A stretch of DNA of 40,068 nt from Lachnospiraceae bacterium UBA2864. GTDB lineage: Bacteria > Bacillota > Clostridia > Lachnospirales > Lachnospiraceae. Below the pieces are notes generated by a model that did no database searches, was not told the DNA's origin, and was given only the letters and a program-made list of their open reading frames with translations. Shown piece by piece: positions 8,243 through 16,150 of this stretch; position 1 is the first letter of the stretch; the number at the start of each line of letters is the position of its first letter. The position numbers and the translations under genes were made by a program. Location of the stretch: contig DEFA01000050.1 of assembly GCA_002350525.1 (NCBI GenBank), forward strand, positions 84,509-124,576, written 5' to 3'.

Positions 8243-11040
8243 CAGATATACTCTTCGAGATCTTCCCAGCTTTCTCTTTCATCCGGTTCCTTTTCGAAGG
8301 TAAATCTGAGTTCCTTCAGATTAAGTCCTCCGTTCATAAACTTAAGTCTCATCACACCGTATTTTGAATGGAAGAAGATCTTTCTTCGTATACTGAGTTC
8401 CTCTCCGCCGCCATGAAAAGTGAAGCTTCCGCTCGGTACGCCCTGGAAGAATACACCGACCGGTATCTGTGACAATTCGGAAAGGTCCGAGCTTCCTATC
8501 ATATCCATAAAATAGCAGCCCCTCTTCTTAACATCAAAGCCCAAAAAGTATACTTTTCCTTTACCGGTATCGACCTGCGAAAGGTCTATCACCGTACCGT
8601 CTTCAATCTCATAATACTTTATATCGGCAATATCCGTGCTTTCCGCTTCCTCCTTATAATTCAGCACTTCTACCTTATAATCCTCGCCGCAGAGCCTCTT
8701 CATCGCATTTGTATTCATGAGCATTCTACATATATTTCCGGCCATACGGATAAGCTGTCCTCTCGTTATGATCCCCTCTCCGAGTGCATCAAGTATATCA
8801 TCTCCCATCGAATTCACCGATGCATCAGGACATACGGCATAAAAATCATTTTGTGCCAGAACAAGTCTGGAGAAAGACGTTTTATCAACCTTCTTTCCGA
8901 CATCCCCGATATTTGCCCACCAGTCTGTCATGACTATACCACTGAATCCCCATTCCTTCCTGAGAATATTCGTATTAAGATCATGGCGCGAACTGGTCCA
9001 GATTCCGTTCACCGGGCCGTAGGTGGTCATTACCGAATCAGCTCCGGCTTCTTTTATTGCTATCTCAAATCCCTTAAGATAAATCTCTCTCAGAGCTCTT
9101 TCCGAAATGACATTTTCCTCCGTATGTCTGCAGGTTTCCTGATTATTACCACAGAAATGCTTGAGAGTTCCAGATACACCGCTATTCTTAAGGCCTCTGA
9201 TCTGCGCTGCAGCAATCTTACCTGTCACAAGAGGATCTTCACTGAAGTATTCAAAGTTTCTTCCGTTCAGACAGTAACGGTGAATATTCATACCTGGGCC
9301 TAGAAGAACGTCCACATCGTTTTTATTCATTTCAAGTCCGAGCATGCTGTAAAGCTTTGTATTAAGCTCTGTATTCCAGGTACATGCAAGAAGCGTACCG
9401 CTCGGAAGGCTGAACGCCCTGAAGCCCGAATCGAGTCTCATTCCGCTTGGTCCGTCAGAGCAACACCCTGCAGGAATACCAAAACTTTTCAAGCGGGAAC
9501 TCAGTCCGCCGAATGCAGCTGCCGTACCCGGAGTAACCTTCGGACTTCCCATTCCCTCTCCGCGAATGATCACCGAAAGGTCGTCATCTGTCAGCTGAGC
9601 AAGGAAGTCACCCATGGAAGCTTTTCCGTCTCTCACATCCTTTAACTTTATGCCCTTATCTCCTGTGTAATCAGGTGCCTCAGGTCTATCCGCTGCTGCC
9701 TCTTCCCAATCAGTGATAGATGAAGCCTTGACCTCTTCCGTTCCGATTTTATATGTTCCGTCTGTATAGACCGGTCTGATCCTTTCAAAGCCGACATTCG
9801 GTGCCATCTGATGACTGAGGCTTTCCACCTTAAATGTTTCTTTCTGTGTAAACCTTCCGGCTTCCTTAATATCTCTCACATTCCGGCCCACATAGAATAT
9901 ATAATCTCCCGCTTCCAGGACATAACTGCTTTCGAACCCGGTAATACCCGTATCATCAAAGGAAGCAAATGTATATGGAGCCACATCAAGTGTAAGTGAG
10001 CATTTCTCTCCGGGTTCCAAAATCTCCGTCTTCATAAATCCCACAAGGCTGAGCGCCGGTTTACCCAGTTTACCCTGAGGCTTTGCAACATAAAACTGTA
10101 CGACTTCCTTACCAGGTCTTTTTCCGATATTTTTTACTTCTGCAGATATACTGAAGATATCCGAGATGTTACTTACATTTTCCAGTCTTACATTACCCGG
10201 AGTCACCTCAAAATCGGTATATGATAGACCGAATCCGAAAGGATACATGACAGCGGCTTTGCTAAAGGTCTCGTAATAACGATAACCTACATACACATCT
10301 TCGGTATAGAAGTTTCTTACGGTATCTCCGAAATGACCATATGCCGAAGCATCTTCTATATTACGTACAATTGTATCCGTAAGGCGTCCACTGGGGTTTG
10401 CTTTTCCCAAAAGGACATCCACGCATCCCAGAGCCCCAACTTCTCCACCCTGCCATGCATAAAGAATCGCATCGGGCGAGATTTCCTCTATCTCCTTCAT
10501 ATCAAGAATTGCACTCACATTCATGACAAGCACAACCCTGTCAAACACCTTCCTTACCTTGCGGAGAAGTTCCGCTTCCTTTTCGGCAAGCTTATATGCT
10601 CCCCTGTCATAAACATAATCCTGCTCCTCACCGGCTGTACGTCCGATAATGACTAGTGCCGTATCCGACTGTCTGCCGGCTTTAGCGACCAGCTCTTCGG
10701 ATATATCCATTTCAATCTGGGACCATGGCTCATTCCCAAATCCCACACCCGGATCAAACGGATGAGTATTTTCAAAATCCGCATAGATCTTCAGAAGTTC
10801 TTCATTAAGTTCTATCTTTTCTTCCTGAAGTCCTTCTACGATTGTCCATACCTTCGGAACATTTACCATTCCGCCCGACCCGGTTCCACTCTTATAATAA
10901 TTATTCTGCATTCGACCGAATACAGCGAGCTTTGAGTCTCTCCCCAGCGGCAGAACATCATTTTCGTTTTTCAGAAGTACCACGCCTTCCGTTACAGCCT
11001 CTCTTGCGAGCGCTTCATATTCATTCCAATCAAGTACCAT
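8239..11040 (-). CDS. Glycoside hydrolase family 3 beta-glucosidase, circularly permuted domain order
   Basis: Hydrolyses terminal beta-linked sugars from oligosaccharides. The domain order is inverted: the alpha/beta-sandwich domain and fibronectin-III-like domain come first (VVLLKNENDVLPL, YPFGFGLSYT, EVVQFYVAKP), and the TIM-barrel domain second (CSDGPSGMRL, LGPGMNIHR, GTLKHFCGNNQE). The nucleophile is Asp706 in VMTDWW. About 150 C-terminal residues form an extra beta-rich region. This order is known for Butyrivibrio fibrisolvens and Ruminococcus albus enzymes. There is no signal peptide, so it should act inside the cell on imported disaccharides. The start at 11040 is chosen because it has AGAGGG upstream and begins the domain (MVLDWNEYEAL); the longer frame from 11103 runs into the leader dyad. 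Confidence 0.93.
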   Translation of the reverse strand: MVLDWNEYEALAREAVTEGVVLLKNENDVLPLGRDSKLAVFGRMQNNYYKSGTGSGGMVNVPKVWTIVEGLQEEKIELNEELLKIYADFENTHPFDPGVGFGNEPWSQIEMDISEELVAKAGRQSDTALVIIGRTAGEEQDYVYDRGAYKLAEKEAELLRKVRKVFDRVVLVMNVSAILDMKEIEEISPDAILYAWQGGEVGALGCVDVLLGKANPSGRLTDTIVRNIEDASAYGHFGDTVRNFYTEDVYVGYRYYETFSKAAVMYPFGFGLSYTDFEVTPGNVRLENVSNISDIFSISAEVKNIGKRPGKEVVQFYVAKPQGKLGKPALSLVGFMKTEILEPGEKCSLTLDVAPYTFASFDDTGITGFESSYVLEAGDYIFYVGRNVRDIKEAGRFTQKETFKVESLSHQMAPNVGFERIRPVYTDGTYKIGTEEVKASSITDWEEAAADRPEAPDYTGDKGIKLKDVRDGKASMGDFLAQLTDDDLSVIIRGEGMGSPKVTPGTAAAFGGLSSRLKSFGIPAGCCSDGPSGMRLDSGFRAFSLPSGTLLACTWNTELNTKLYSMLGLEMNKNDVDVLLGPGMNIHRYCLNGRNFEYFSEDPLVTGKIAAAQIRGLKNSGVSGTLKHFCGNNQETCRHTEENVISERALREIYLKGFEIAIKEAGADSVMTTYGPVNGIWTSSRHDLNTNILRKEWGFSGIVMTDWWANIGDVGKKVDKTSFSRLVLAQNDFYAVCPDASVNSMGDDILDALGEGIITRGQLIRMAGNICRMLMNTNAMKRLCGEDYKVEVLNYKEEAESTDIADIKYYEIEDGTVIDLSQVDTGKGKVYFLGFDVKKRGCYFMDMIGSSDLSELSQIPVGVFFQGVPSGSFTFHGGGEELSIRRKIFFHSKYGVMRLKFMNGGLNLKELRFTFEKEPDERESWEDLEEYIC

Positions 11041-11056
11041 GCTACACCCTCTCATC

Positions 11057-11110
11057 AAAAAAATTCTCATTAAAATTTTCCCATAATTTCGGAAAAATCT
11101 CAATGAGAAT
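11057..11110 (-). promoter_or_regulatory. Nested hairpin with U tract in the beta-glucosidase leader
   Basis: ATTCTCATT (11063-11071) and AATGAGAAT (11102-11110) are perfect 9-base inverted repeats. Inside them TTTTCC (11076-11081) pairs with GGAAAA (11091-11096) around nearly the same centre. On the minus strand the 3' arm runs straight into six or more U residues (11057-11062), then the ribosome site and start at 11040. This is the shape of an intrinsic terminator. Only 16 bases separate it from the gene, so it would act as an attenuator, or end the znuA transcript, or be a DNA operator. Confidence 0.6.
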
Positions 11111-11127
11111 AATTTATCATCATCCGA

Positions 11128-11141
11128 GATAACCCGTTATC
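11128..11141. promoter_or_regulatory. Operator-like palindrome upstream of the beta-glucosidase
   Basis: GATAAC-CC-GTTATC is a perfect 6-2-6 palindrome between the znuA stop and the GH3 leader hairpin. Its form resembles LacI-family operators, which fits a sugar-hydrolase gene, but no LacI repressor is encoded nearby. Confidence 0.5.
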
Positions 11142-11178
11142 AATACTACCGGGATTCTGTTTTTACTATTATCACTCA

Positions 11179-12309
11179 TTATTTTAAAGCTTCCTTAAGC
11201 ACTTCCAGATTATTTCTCATAACAGACAGATATGTAACACCATCTGCAATATCTTTTGATGTTGTTGCCTGCATTGAGTCCATAGTAAGAATCTGCTGAT
11301 CTTTTGACGTTGTGTTATTCTTTACGGTTTCGGCTATCTTATGATCCGGACCTTCAATTGTCATTATCGCCGGAAGTCCAAGTTCATCAACTTTTCCGGA
11401 CAAGAATACTACAGTCTCAAAACTTGCTTCCGATTCTGCAGAACATCCTGCAAATGCCGCATAATAATCAATGCCGTAATCATCTACCAGATAACGGAAT
11501 GGGAATCTGTCTCCGAAAAGAAGAGTCTTCTGATTTCCCGCATCTACTGCTGTCTTATACTCTTCATCAAGATTATCAAGCTCAGTCTTATATGCTTCAT
11601 AATTACTCATATAAAAATCTTTATTTGCCTCATCTATATTTCCGAGCTGAGCAGCTATTTCTTCACATAAAACCGAGGCATTTCTGAGAGAAAGCCAGAC
11701 ATGTTCGTCTTTTTCTTCTTCATGTTCATGTTCTTCACCTTCATGTTCTTCGTCTTCGTCATGTTCATGCTCTTCATCGTCATGCTCTTCATCTTCATGC
11801 TCATGCTCGTGTTCCATACCCTCAACGATTTCCTCATCCTTAACGGCATCACCGAGAACATCCAGAAGATTGATGACAACCATATCATTTTTCTGAGATG
11901 AACCGAGAACATCTTCAACCCATTCGTCCGATTCACCACCTACATATATGAACATATCGCATTCCTGTATTTTAACCATATCTTCTGCCGTAGGCTGATA
12001 ACTGTGTAAATCTACTCCGTTATCCAGAAGGAGTGTCAGTTCCGAATTATCGGCCTTATCCCCGAGAATAGTCTTTACCCAGTCATATTCCGGAAAGATA
12101 GTCGTAACTATTTTCATAGACTTGTCAGCAGATTCATCTGCTGCTTCTTCGGAAGTTATCTCTTTTGTCTCTTCTTTTTCAGCTGTCGTCTGAATCTCCG
12201 TTGCTTTCGCAACTTCAGTTCCACCGTCTGAAGTATTTCCGCATCCTGTTAAAGAACCAAAAACCATGCCCGCAGCCATAAGTCCTGCAAGTAAATTTCT
12301 CTTTTTCAT
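11179..12309 (-). CDS. znuA: ZnuA/AdcA-like zinc-binding lipoprotein with His-rich loop
   Basis: Solute-binding component of a metal ABC importer. The 376-residue product starts MKKRNLL, has a hydrophobic stretch and a lipobox LTGCG, so it is a membrane-anchored lipoprotein. Metal ligands expected of the cluster 9 family are visible as His in VDLHSYQPT, His in DEHVWLSL and the later DRFPF and EGPDHK segments. Between the first two lies a strongly acidic and His-rich stretch (repeated EHEHE and DEEHE units, bases about 11705-11820), typical of zinc rather than manganese binders. ATG 12309 has GGAGGA upstream; the longer frame from 12381 runs through the operator and promoter. No permease or ATPase gene is adjacent, so it must use partners encoded elsewhere. 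Confidence 0.9.
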   Translation of the reverse strand: MKKRNLLAGLMAAGMVFGSLTGCGNTSDGGTEVAKATEIQTTAEKEETKEITSEEAADESADKSMKIVTTIFPEYDWVKTILGDKADNSELTLLLDNGVDLHSYQPTAEDMVKIQECDMFIYVGGESDEWVEDVLGSSQKNDMVVINLLDVLGDAVKDEEIVEGMEHEHEHEDEEHDDEEHEHDEDEEHEGEEHEHEEEKDEHVWLSLRNASVLCEEIAAQLGNIDEANKDFYMSNYEAYKTELDNLDEEYKTAVDAGNQKTLLFGDRFPFRYLVDDYGIDYYAAFAGCSAESEASFETVVFLSGKVDELGLPAIMTIEGPDHKIAETVKNNTTSKDQQILTMDSMQATTSKDIADGVTYLSVMRNNLEVLKEALK

Positions 12310-12373
12310 TACTCTTCCTCCATTTACACCGGGATTTCCCAAATCCCGGTTAATATGCACTTGTCGATATATT

Positions 12374-12388
12374 TGCAACACAGTTGCA
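12374..12388. promoter_or_regulatory. Zur/Fur-type operator, downstream copy
   Basis: TGCAAC-ACA-GTTGCA, a perfect 6-3-6 dyad that touches the -10 hexamer and covers the expected transcription start of znuA. A Fur-family gene lies immediately upstream. Confidence 0.7.
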
Positions 12389-12389
12389 T

Positions 12390-12417
12390 ATTATATCACT
12401 ATCCTCTGTTTTGTCAA
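12390..12417 (-). promoter_or_regulatory. znuA promoter
   Basis: Minus-strand TTGACA (complement of 12412-12417), a 16-base spacer and TATAAT (complement of 12390-12395). It is flanked on both sides by near-identical TGCAA dyads. Confidence 0.85.
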
Positions 12418-12424
12418 TAGCTTT

Positions 12425-12439
12425 TGCAAACATGTTGCA
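12425..12439. promoter_or_regulatory. Zur/Fur-type operator, upstream copy
   Basis: TGCAAA-CAT-GTTGCA, the same dyad as at 12374-12388 with one mismatch. The two copies are 51 bases apart centre to centre, about five helical turns, and this one lies just upstream of the -35 hexamer. Confidence 0.7.
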
Positions 12440-12454
12440 TTTTAAGCATAAAAT

Positions 12455-12491
12455 AAAAAAACCATACCGGTTTTTCCTTCACCGATATGGT
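12455..12491 (-). terminator. Intrinsic terminator of the Fur-family gene
   Basis: An 11-base stem with one G-U pair (ACCATATCGGT / ACCGGTATGGT, 12461-12491) is followed on the minus strand by a long U run. It lies 15 bases after the regulator stop and separates it from the znuA promoter. Confidence 0.88.
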
Positions 12492-12506
12492 CTATAACGA
12501 TATATT

Positions 12507-12908
12507 TTACTTATTACATTCGTCGCATTTTCCGACGATCATAGTTTTCGATGCATTAATATCGAGTCCGTAAATCTTATGAATCTTTTCTTCGAATTCT
12601 TCTACAAATTCATTCTCGAGATGGAATATCTTCCCACATTCACTGCACTGTGCATGAATATGCTTATCACAGTGTTTATGCTCGTCGGAGAACTGATAAT
12701 ACCATGCATCCTGATTAGGCTCCTTATATCTTACCAATTCCCCTTGTTCACACAGACGATCAAGATTCCGATAAACAGTTGTTCTGTTGATTCCTTCAAC
12801 CTCATCCCTCAGATAGTTATATATCTCGCGTGCCGTAAATCTCTTACCTGAATTGTTCTGCAAATATGTTACTATATATTCTCTTGCTTTTGTTTTGTAT
12901 GGATTTTT
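12507..12908 (-). CDS. Fur-family metal regulator, probably Zur-like
   Basis: The 133-residue protein has the Fur winged helix (INRTTVYRNLDRL recognition segment) and a C-terminal dimerisation domain with the structural zinc cysteines CSECG and CDECN, plus the His-rich metal-sensing run HKHCDKHIHAQ. I choose the GTG at 12908 because AGGGG lies seven bases upstream. An upstream GTG at 12941 has no spaced ribosome site and would leave a leader of only about eight bases after the promoter (TTGCAA 12979-12984, TATAAT 12956-12961, 17-base spacer). Zinc specificity is inferred from the adjacent zinc-binding lipoprotein with paired operators. PerR or Fur cannot be excluded from sequence alone. Confidence 0.88.
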   Translation of the reverse strand, partial: KNPYKTKAREYIVTYLQNNSGKRFTAREIYNYLRDEVEGINRTTVYRNLDRLCEQGELVRYKEPNQDAWYYQFSDEHKHCDKHIHAQCSECGKIFHLENEFVEEFEEKIHKIYGLDINASKTMIVGKCDECNK

Positions 12909-12955
12909 CACTCTTCCACCCCTACTGCTATACCAGTCCACCTCATGCTATAAAG

Positions 12956-12984
12956 ATTATATAAGTCCCATCTTTGCTTTGCAA
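12956..12984 (-). promoter_or_regulatory. Promoter of the Fur-family gene
   Basis: Minus-strand TTGCAA (12979-12984), a 17-base spacer and perfect TATAAT (12956-12961). The -35 region contains a TTGC-AAA-GCAA dyad, which could allow autoregulation but is not the same as the znuA operators. Confidence 0.7.
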
Positions 12985-13021
12985 TATTTTTCTTTTGCCG
13001 AAGCATGTCACGAAAGCAGCT

Positions 13022-13870
13022 CTACCTGATAGGTGATTCCGTGAAAAACTCAGATGATGCGGAGACAATCTCCGTTTCTCCGACCGTCTGAACACTGCAG
13101 CAACGGATATATACCATATTCTTCATGATGTACAGAAACTCATTAATATTTTTTTGCTTAAGTTTCTGCAGATTGCTCAGATCATCACCGTAATATACCG
13201 GTGTACAGAATTCCTGCATGGCTCCTTTCTCTCTGATTTCCAGAACCGAAAGCGGAGTACCGTTTTCATCTACCCAATACTCGTTGTTGGTTATATCCAG
13301 CATGATCCATTTGTTAAGGCTTTTGTCCCAGACTTCATTAACCACATGGCAGTCTGTATCATATCCGGAATACGGACATAACCATACCTTACGCGAATAT
13401 ATCCCCAGTGCCAGACACATTTCATTTAATATCTGTGCTTTATTGCGGCAATTGATTCCCTTAGATCTGTTATCAAGGCTGTATTCGAGAAGTGACAATG
13501 CATTCATGTCTATATGATTGTCATAGTCGCTCTTATGTGTCAGTCGCGGTGCATACTCATTCATAAGGCGCAAAGCTTTTTCAAACTCGGTACCTTCTCC
13601 CGCCGTTTTATCAATCTCGTATTTATCCAGAAGATCGGGATATTCGGCATTCTTAAAATCATACGTCAGGATAATATCCTCACCGGATTCAAGTTCGATA
13701 TTGTTATATAATATGCCGGACTCCATGATATATATTTCATCCGTATCCTGTAGATAACTCTCCGACTTAATATAATTACCACTGTAGTACCTGATATTTT
13801 GTGAGACACTGACCCCCAGGAGCAAGGTCAAAATAATAAAACCCAGACAGCATATCTTTTTCTTCATCAT
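13022..13870 (-). CDS. Exported transglutaminase-like protein
   Basis: The 282-residue protein has an N-terminal hydrophobic signal or anchor (residues 4-24) and a transglutaminase-core-like domain. A probable catalytic triad is visible: Cys in GINCRNKAQIL, His in DTDCHVVNEVW and Asp in WIMLDITNNEYW. Such exported domains usually act as cysteine proteases or peptidoglycan- or protein-modifying enzymes, but the substrate is unknown. The first of two adjacent ATG codons has GAGAGG six bases upstream. It is a single-gene unit downstream of the Nudix gene, with its own promoter containing a perfect 20-base palindrome in the spacer. The family call is good; the role is open. Confidence 0.75.
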   Translation of the reverse strand: MMKKKICCLGFIILTLLLGVSVSQNIRYYSGNYIKSESYLQDTDEIYIMESGILYNNIELESGEDIILTYDFKNAEYPDLLDKYEIDKTAGEGTEFEKALRLMNEYAPRLTHKSDYDNHIDMNALSLLEYSLDNRSKGINCRNKAQILNEMCLALGIYSRKVWLCPYSGYDTDCHVVNEVWDKSLNKWIMLDITNNEYWVDENGTPLSVLEIREKGAMQEFCTPVYYGDDLSNLQKLKQKNINEFLYIMKNMVYIRCCSVQTVGETEIVSASSEFFTESPIR

Positions 13871-13957
13871 AGAATACCTCTCTTAACATGATATCTTATC
13901 TTCATGCTTATATTCTATAATGCTGCTGTTGGGTTTCACAGTGACGCCGGTAATATT

Positions 13958-13986
13958 CATATATGACCGTGGTCATATAATGTAAA
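13958..13986 (-). promoter_or_regulatory. Promoter with embedded 20-base operator palindrome
   Basis: Minus-strand TTTACA (complement of 13981-13986) and TATATG (complement of 13958-13963) are separated by 17 bases. TATATGACCGTGGTCATATA (13960-13979) is a perfect 9-2-9 palindrome spanning the spacer and -10, a classic repressor position of the TetR or MarR type. It would control the transglutaminase-like gene. Confidence 0.65.
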
Positions 13987-14023
13987 GCGGACATTCGATC
14001 AAAAATCGTATCACATTTTGTCT

Positions 14024-14608
14024 TTAGAATAATTCTCTCACTTTATCAATAATGGTTATATCTGCCGGAAGCCAGTCTACCGAATCGATTGCGTCTTTAG
14101 TCAGCCATTTCGCGGCTTCATGTTCCTTAAGAACGAGATTTCCCTCCACGATGCCGCATAAGAAACAGTCCATCGATAAGTGGAATTCCGGATAGTCATA
14201 TTCTATCGTATCGATATATCTTTCAACCCGGATAACAGTATCCAGTTCTTCCCTTATCTCACGTACTATTGCTTCTTCCGGCTTTTCACCTTTTTCAATC
14301 TTTCCGCCCGGAAATTCCCAGCCGTCTTTAAACTCTCCGTACCCACGCTGAGTTGCAAAGATTCTCTTCTCTCCGGATTTATCTTCGGTTTCTATGATCG
14401 CAGCTACCACTCTCACCGCTTTCATAAGACTTCCGTCTTCCCTGATGCTGATATATTTTCCTTCTTTTATTCCCTTATCAGCAATCCATTTTTCAGAAAC
14501 TTCCTTCCTTGTTCCATCCTCTAATACGAGAATCGCATTAGGTCCGTCAGGATGTTCTTCACAGCCGTAATCGGCTTCAAGTATATCAACAATCTTGTAA
14601 ACACTCAT
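14024..14608 (-). CDS. Nudix hydrolase, MutT-like, with N-terminal extension
   Basis: The C-terminal ~130 residues form a Nudix domain with the box GGKIEKGEKPEEAIVREI followed by REEL, which supplies the metal-binding glutamates. The preceding WEFPGGK and the late WL segments resemble MutT and CTP pyrophosphohydrolases of the (d)NTP-cleaning type. About 65 N-terminal residues (YKIVDILEADYGCEEHPDG...) form a small extra domain. The ATG at 14608 is chosen because it has AAGGA ten bases upstream; the longer frame to 14635 has no ribosome site. It stands alone in the minus-strand run. The 237 bases upstream hold no gene. Nudix chemistry is firm; the substrate is not. Confidence 0.85.
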   Translation of the reverse strand: MSVYKIVDILEADYGCEEHPDGPNAILVLEDGTRKEVSEKWIADKGIKEGKYISIREDGSLMKAVRVVAAIIETEDKSGEKRIFATQRGYGEFKDGWEFPGGKIEKGEKPEEAIVREIREELDTVIRVERYIDTIEYDYPEFHLSMDCFLCGIVEGNLVLKEHEAAKWLTKDAIDSVDWLPADITIIDKVRELF

Positions 14609-14845
14609 TTTCTGCAAGTCCTTCCGTTTACACATCTGTCCGCGAAAAACAAATCTATTTTCGTCATCTGATTAAGTTTTATCAAATATCAAGCCTCCAT
14701 AAATATACCATATTCCACGGCCTGTTGCCAGAATTCTCAACTGCATCGCAGATATATACCTGATTTACGTGATATCTGCCTGACCGCAGTTATACATAAC
14801 GGCATTTACATAAATACCAGATTCAGTCTTTACCATAACCTCTTA
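14609..14845. other. Non-coding gap between solute-binding lipoprotein and Nudix gene
   Basis: No open frame of note. An 8-base inverted repeat (GCAGATAT 14748-14755, ATATCTGC 14772-14779, 16-base loop) could be the end of the upstream kinase operon, but it has no U tract. No clear promoter was found. Confidence 0.4.
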
Positions 14846-16150
14846 TTACTTTGTAAATGTACCGTAAGCCGCAACAGCTTCATCTACAGTCATCTCACCT
14901 GTACCGACAAGGTAAACCGCCTGCCTCATCTGAATAACAGCATCCTCTGTAAGTCCGATCTCTTCAGGAGAAAGGATACGTGATTCCGGAACATTTCCGA
15001 AAGCCGCATACATAGTATTAAATGACAGATCCTTCGTCGGAGACATAAGCCCTTTGTTTTTCGCCATCTCATTCAGCTCCTCAGATGTGATCAGAAAACG
15101 CATAAATTCATTTGCCATATCCGGATTTAAGCCGTCTTTGTTAACGGAAAACTGCAGATTTGACATATCAAGGAAACTCGCTCCCTCGTCCGACATCGGG
15201 ACAGGAACAAAGGTATATGTAAAAGGATTTGCGATAAATGCCTCGGAACGGCTTTCCCTCTTCTTTGTTCCGGATACCGTATCTCCCGAGCAGGTCATCA
15301 TTGGTATGTCACCTTCAAAAAATCGAAGAATGACCGCATCATAATTATCTTCTATCTTATCACACTCATCAAGATTCACACCTGATTCACCTATAAACCG
15401 ATTTATCTTCTCCAAAGACGGGCGTAGATACTCACCGGCTGAGGAATCAAGAGAATTAAGCTTTTTAACAGCCTCTTCATCATCTGCCACAGTACCGCAG
15501 AAGAAAGGATACATAGTCAATGTATAAATCGAAGTCGTCTCTTCTTTCGAAAATCCCATCAACGGATTTTCATATCCCTTTTCACGGAAAGCTTTACATA
15601 CATCTATCAGCTCCTGATAAGTTGTAGGAACATTCAGGCCTTCTTTCTCAAATATACTCTGATTCACAAGCATTCCATAGGTATTTGAGAAAACCGGAAC
15701 CATCGGAAGTGTGCCGTCATCCGTATTCAAAAGAATATTGCCGCGAATACAGTTAAGATCCAGTCCCAGTGCCGGATCCGCAAGATTTTCGGCATGATCT
15801 ATCGAAGATTTATACTGTTCCCTGCCATACATCCACGAATAATTAACATAGATATCGGGTGCATCTTTTCCGTCCAGGACTGTTCCGATCATGTTATTAT
15901 AGTCATCAACCTTGGTATATACCAGTTCCACATTCGGATAATATTTGTTGAAACGGTCGAATTCGGTCTCCAACGCCTCAAAGTTATCGTAGCCTCCGGC
16001 AATCCTGATATTACAGCTCGTCGAAGTATCGAGCGATGGCTTGAAACCAACTTCAGCAGTTACTTCCTGTTTCTCGGAACCACAGGCAGCCAGACTCAGG
16101 ATCATCATCAACGACAAAAAGACACATATCATTTTTCTCATAATCTTCAT
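14846..16150 (-). CDS. Extracellular solute-binding lipoprotein (ABC family 1)
   Basis: The 434-residue protein begins MKIMRKMICV, has a hydrophobic signal and lipobox SLAACG, and then a family 1 sugar-type solute-binding fold (FNKYYPNVELVY, GKDAPDIYVNYSW, LMGFSKEETTSIY, TFVPVPMSDEG). It should be anchored outside the membrane and bind a carbohydrate or other small solute. The ATG at 16150 overlaps the stop of the upstream hybrid kinase (ATGA), with AAGGAAGG as ribosome site, so the two are translationally coupled. No permease or ATPase follows; the gap downstream is 237 bases. This suggests a ligand-presenting partner for the kinase rather than a transporter subunit, which is inference. Confidence 0.88.
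   Translation of the reverse strand: MKIMRKMICVFLSLMMILSLAACGSEKQEVTAEVGFKPSLDTSTSCNIRIAGGYDNFEALETEFDRFNKYYPNVELVYTKVDDYNNMIGTVLDGKDAPDIYVNYSWMYGREQYKSSIDHAENLADPALGLDLNCIRGNILLNTDDGTLPMVPVFSNTYGMLVNQSIFEKEGLNVPTTYQELIDVCKAFREKGYENPLMGFSKEETTSIYTLTMYPFFCGTVADDEEAVKKLNSLDSSAGEYLRPSLEKINRFIGESGVNLDECDKIEDNYDAVILRFFEGDIPMMTCSGDTVSGTKKRESRSEAFIANPFTYTFVPVPMSDEGASFLDMSNLQFSVNKDGLNPDMANEFMRFLITSEELNEMAKNKGLMSPTKDLSFNTMYAAFGNVPESRILSPEEIGLTEDAVIQMRQAVYLVGTGEMTVDEAVAAYGTFTK

Noticed and set aside
11063..11110. BglG/LicT antiterminator target in the beta-glucosidase leader
   Set aside because: The hairpin does not resemble the conserved ribonucleic antiterminator sequence, and no BglG-type gene is present in the window.
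11655..11939. Met/Lys-rich frame overlapping the His-rich part of znuA
   Set aside because: It is an alternative reading of the GAA/CAT repeats, entirely inside znuA, with no start signals.
12310..12440. Riboswitch or structured RNA upstream of znuA
   Set aside because: The leader after the promoter is short and the repeats match DNA operator dyads at promoter positions. No aptamer-like fold was seen.
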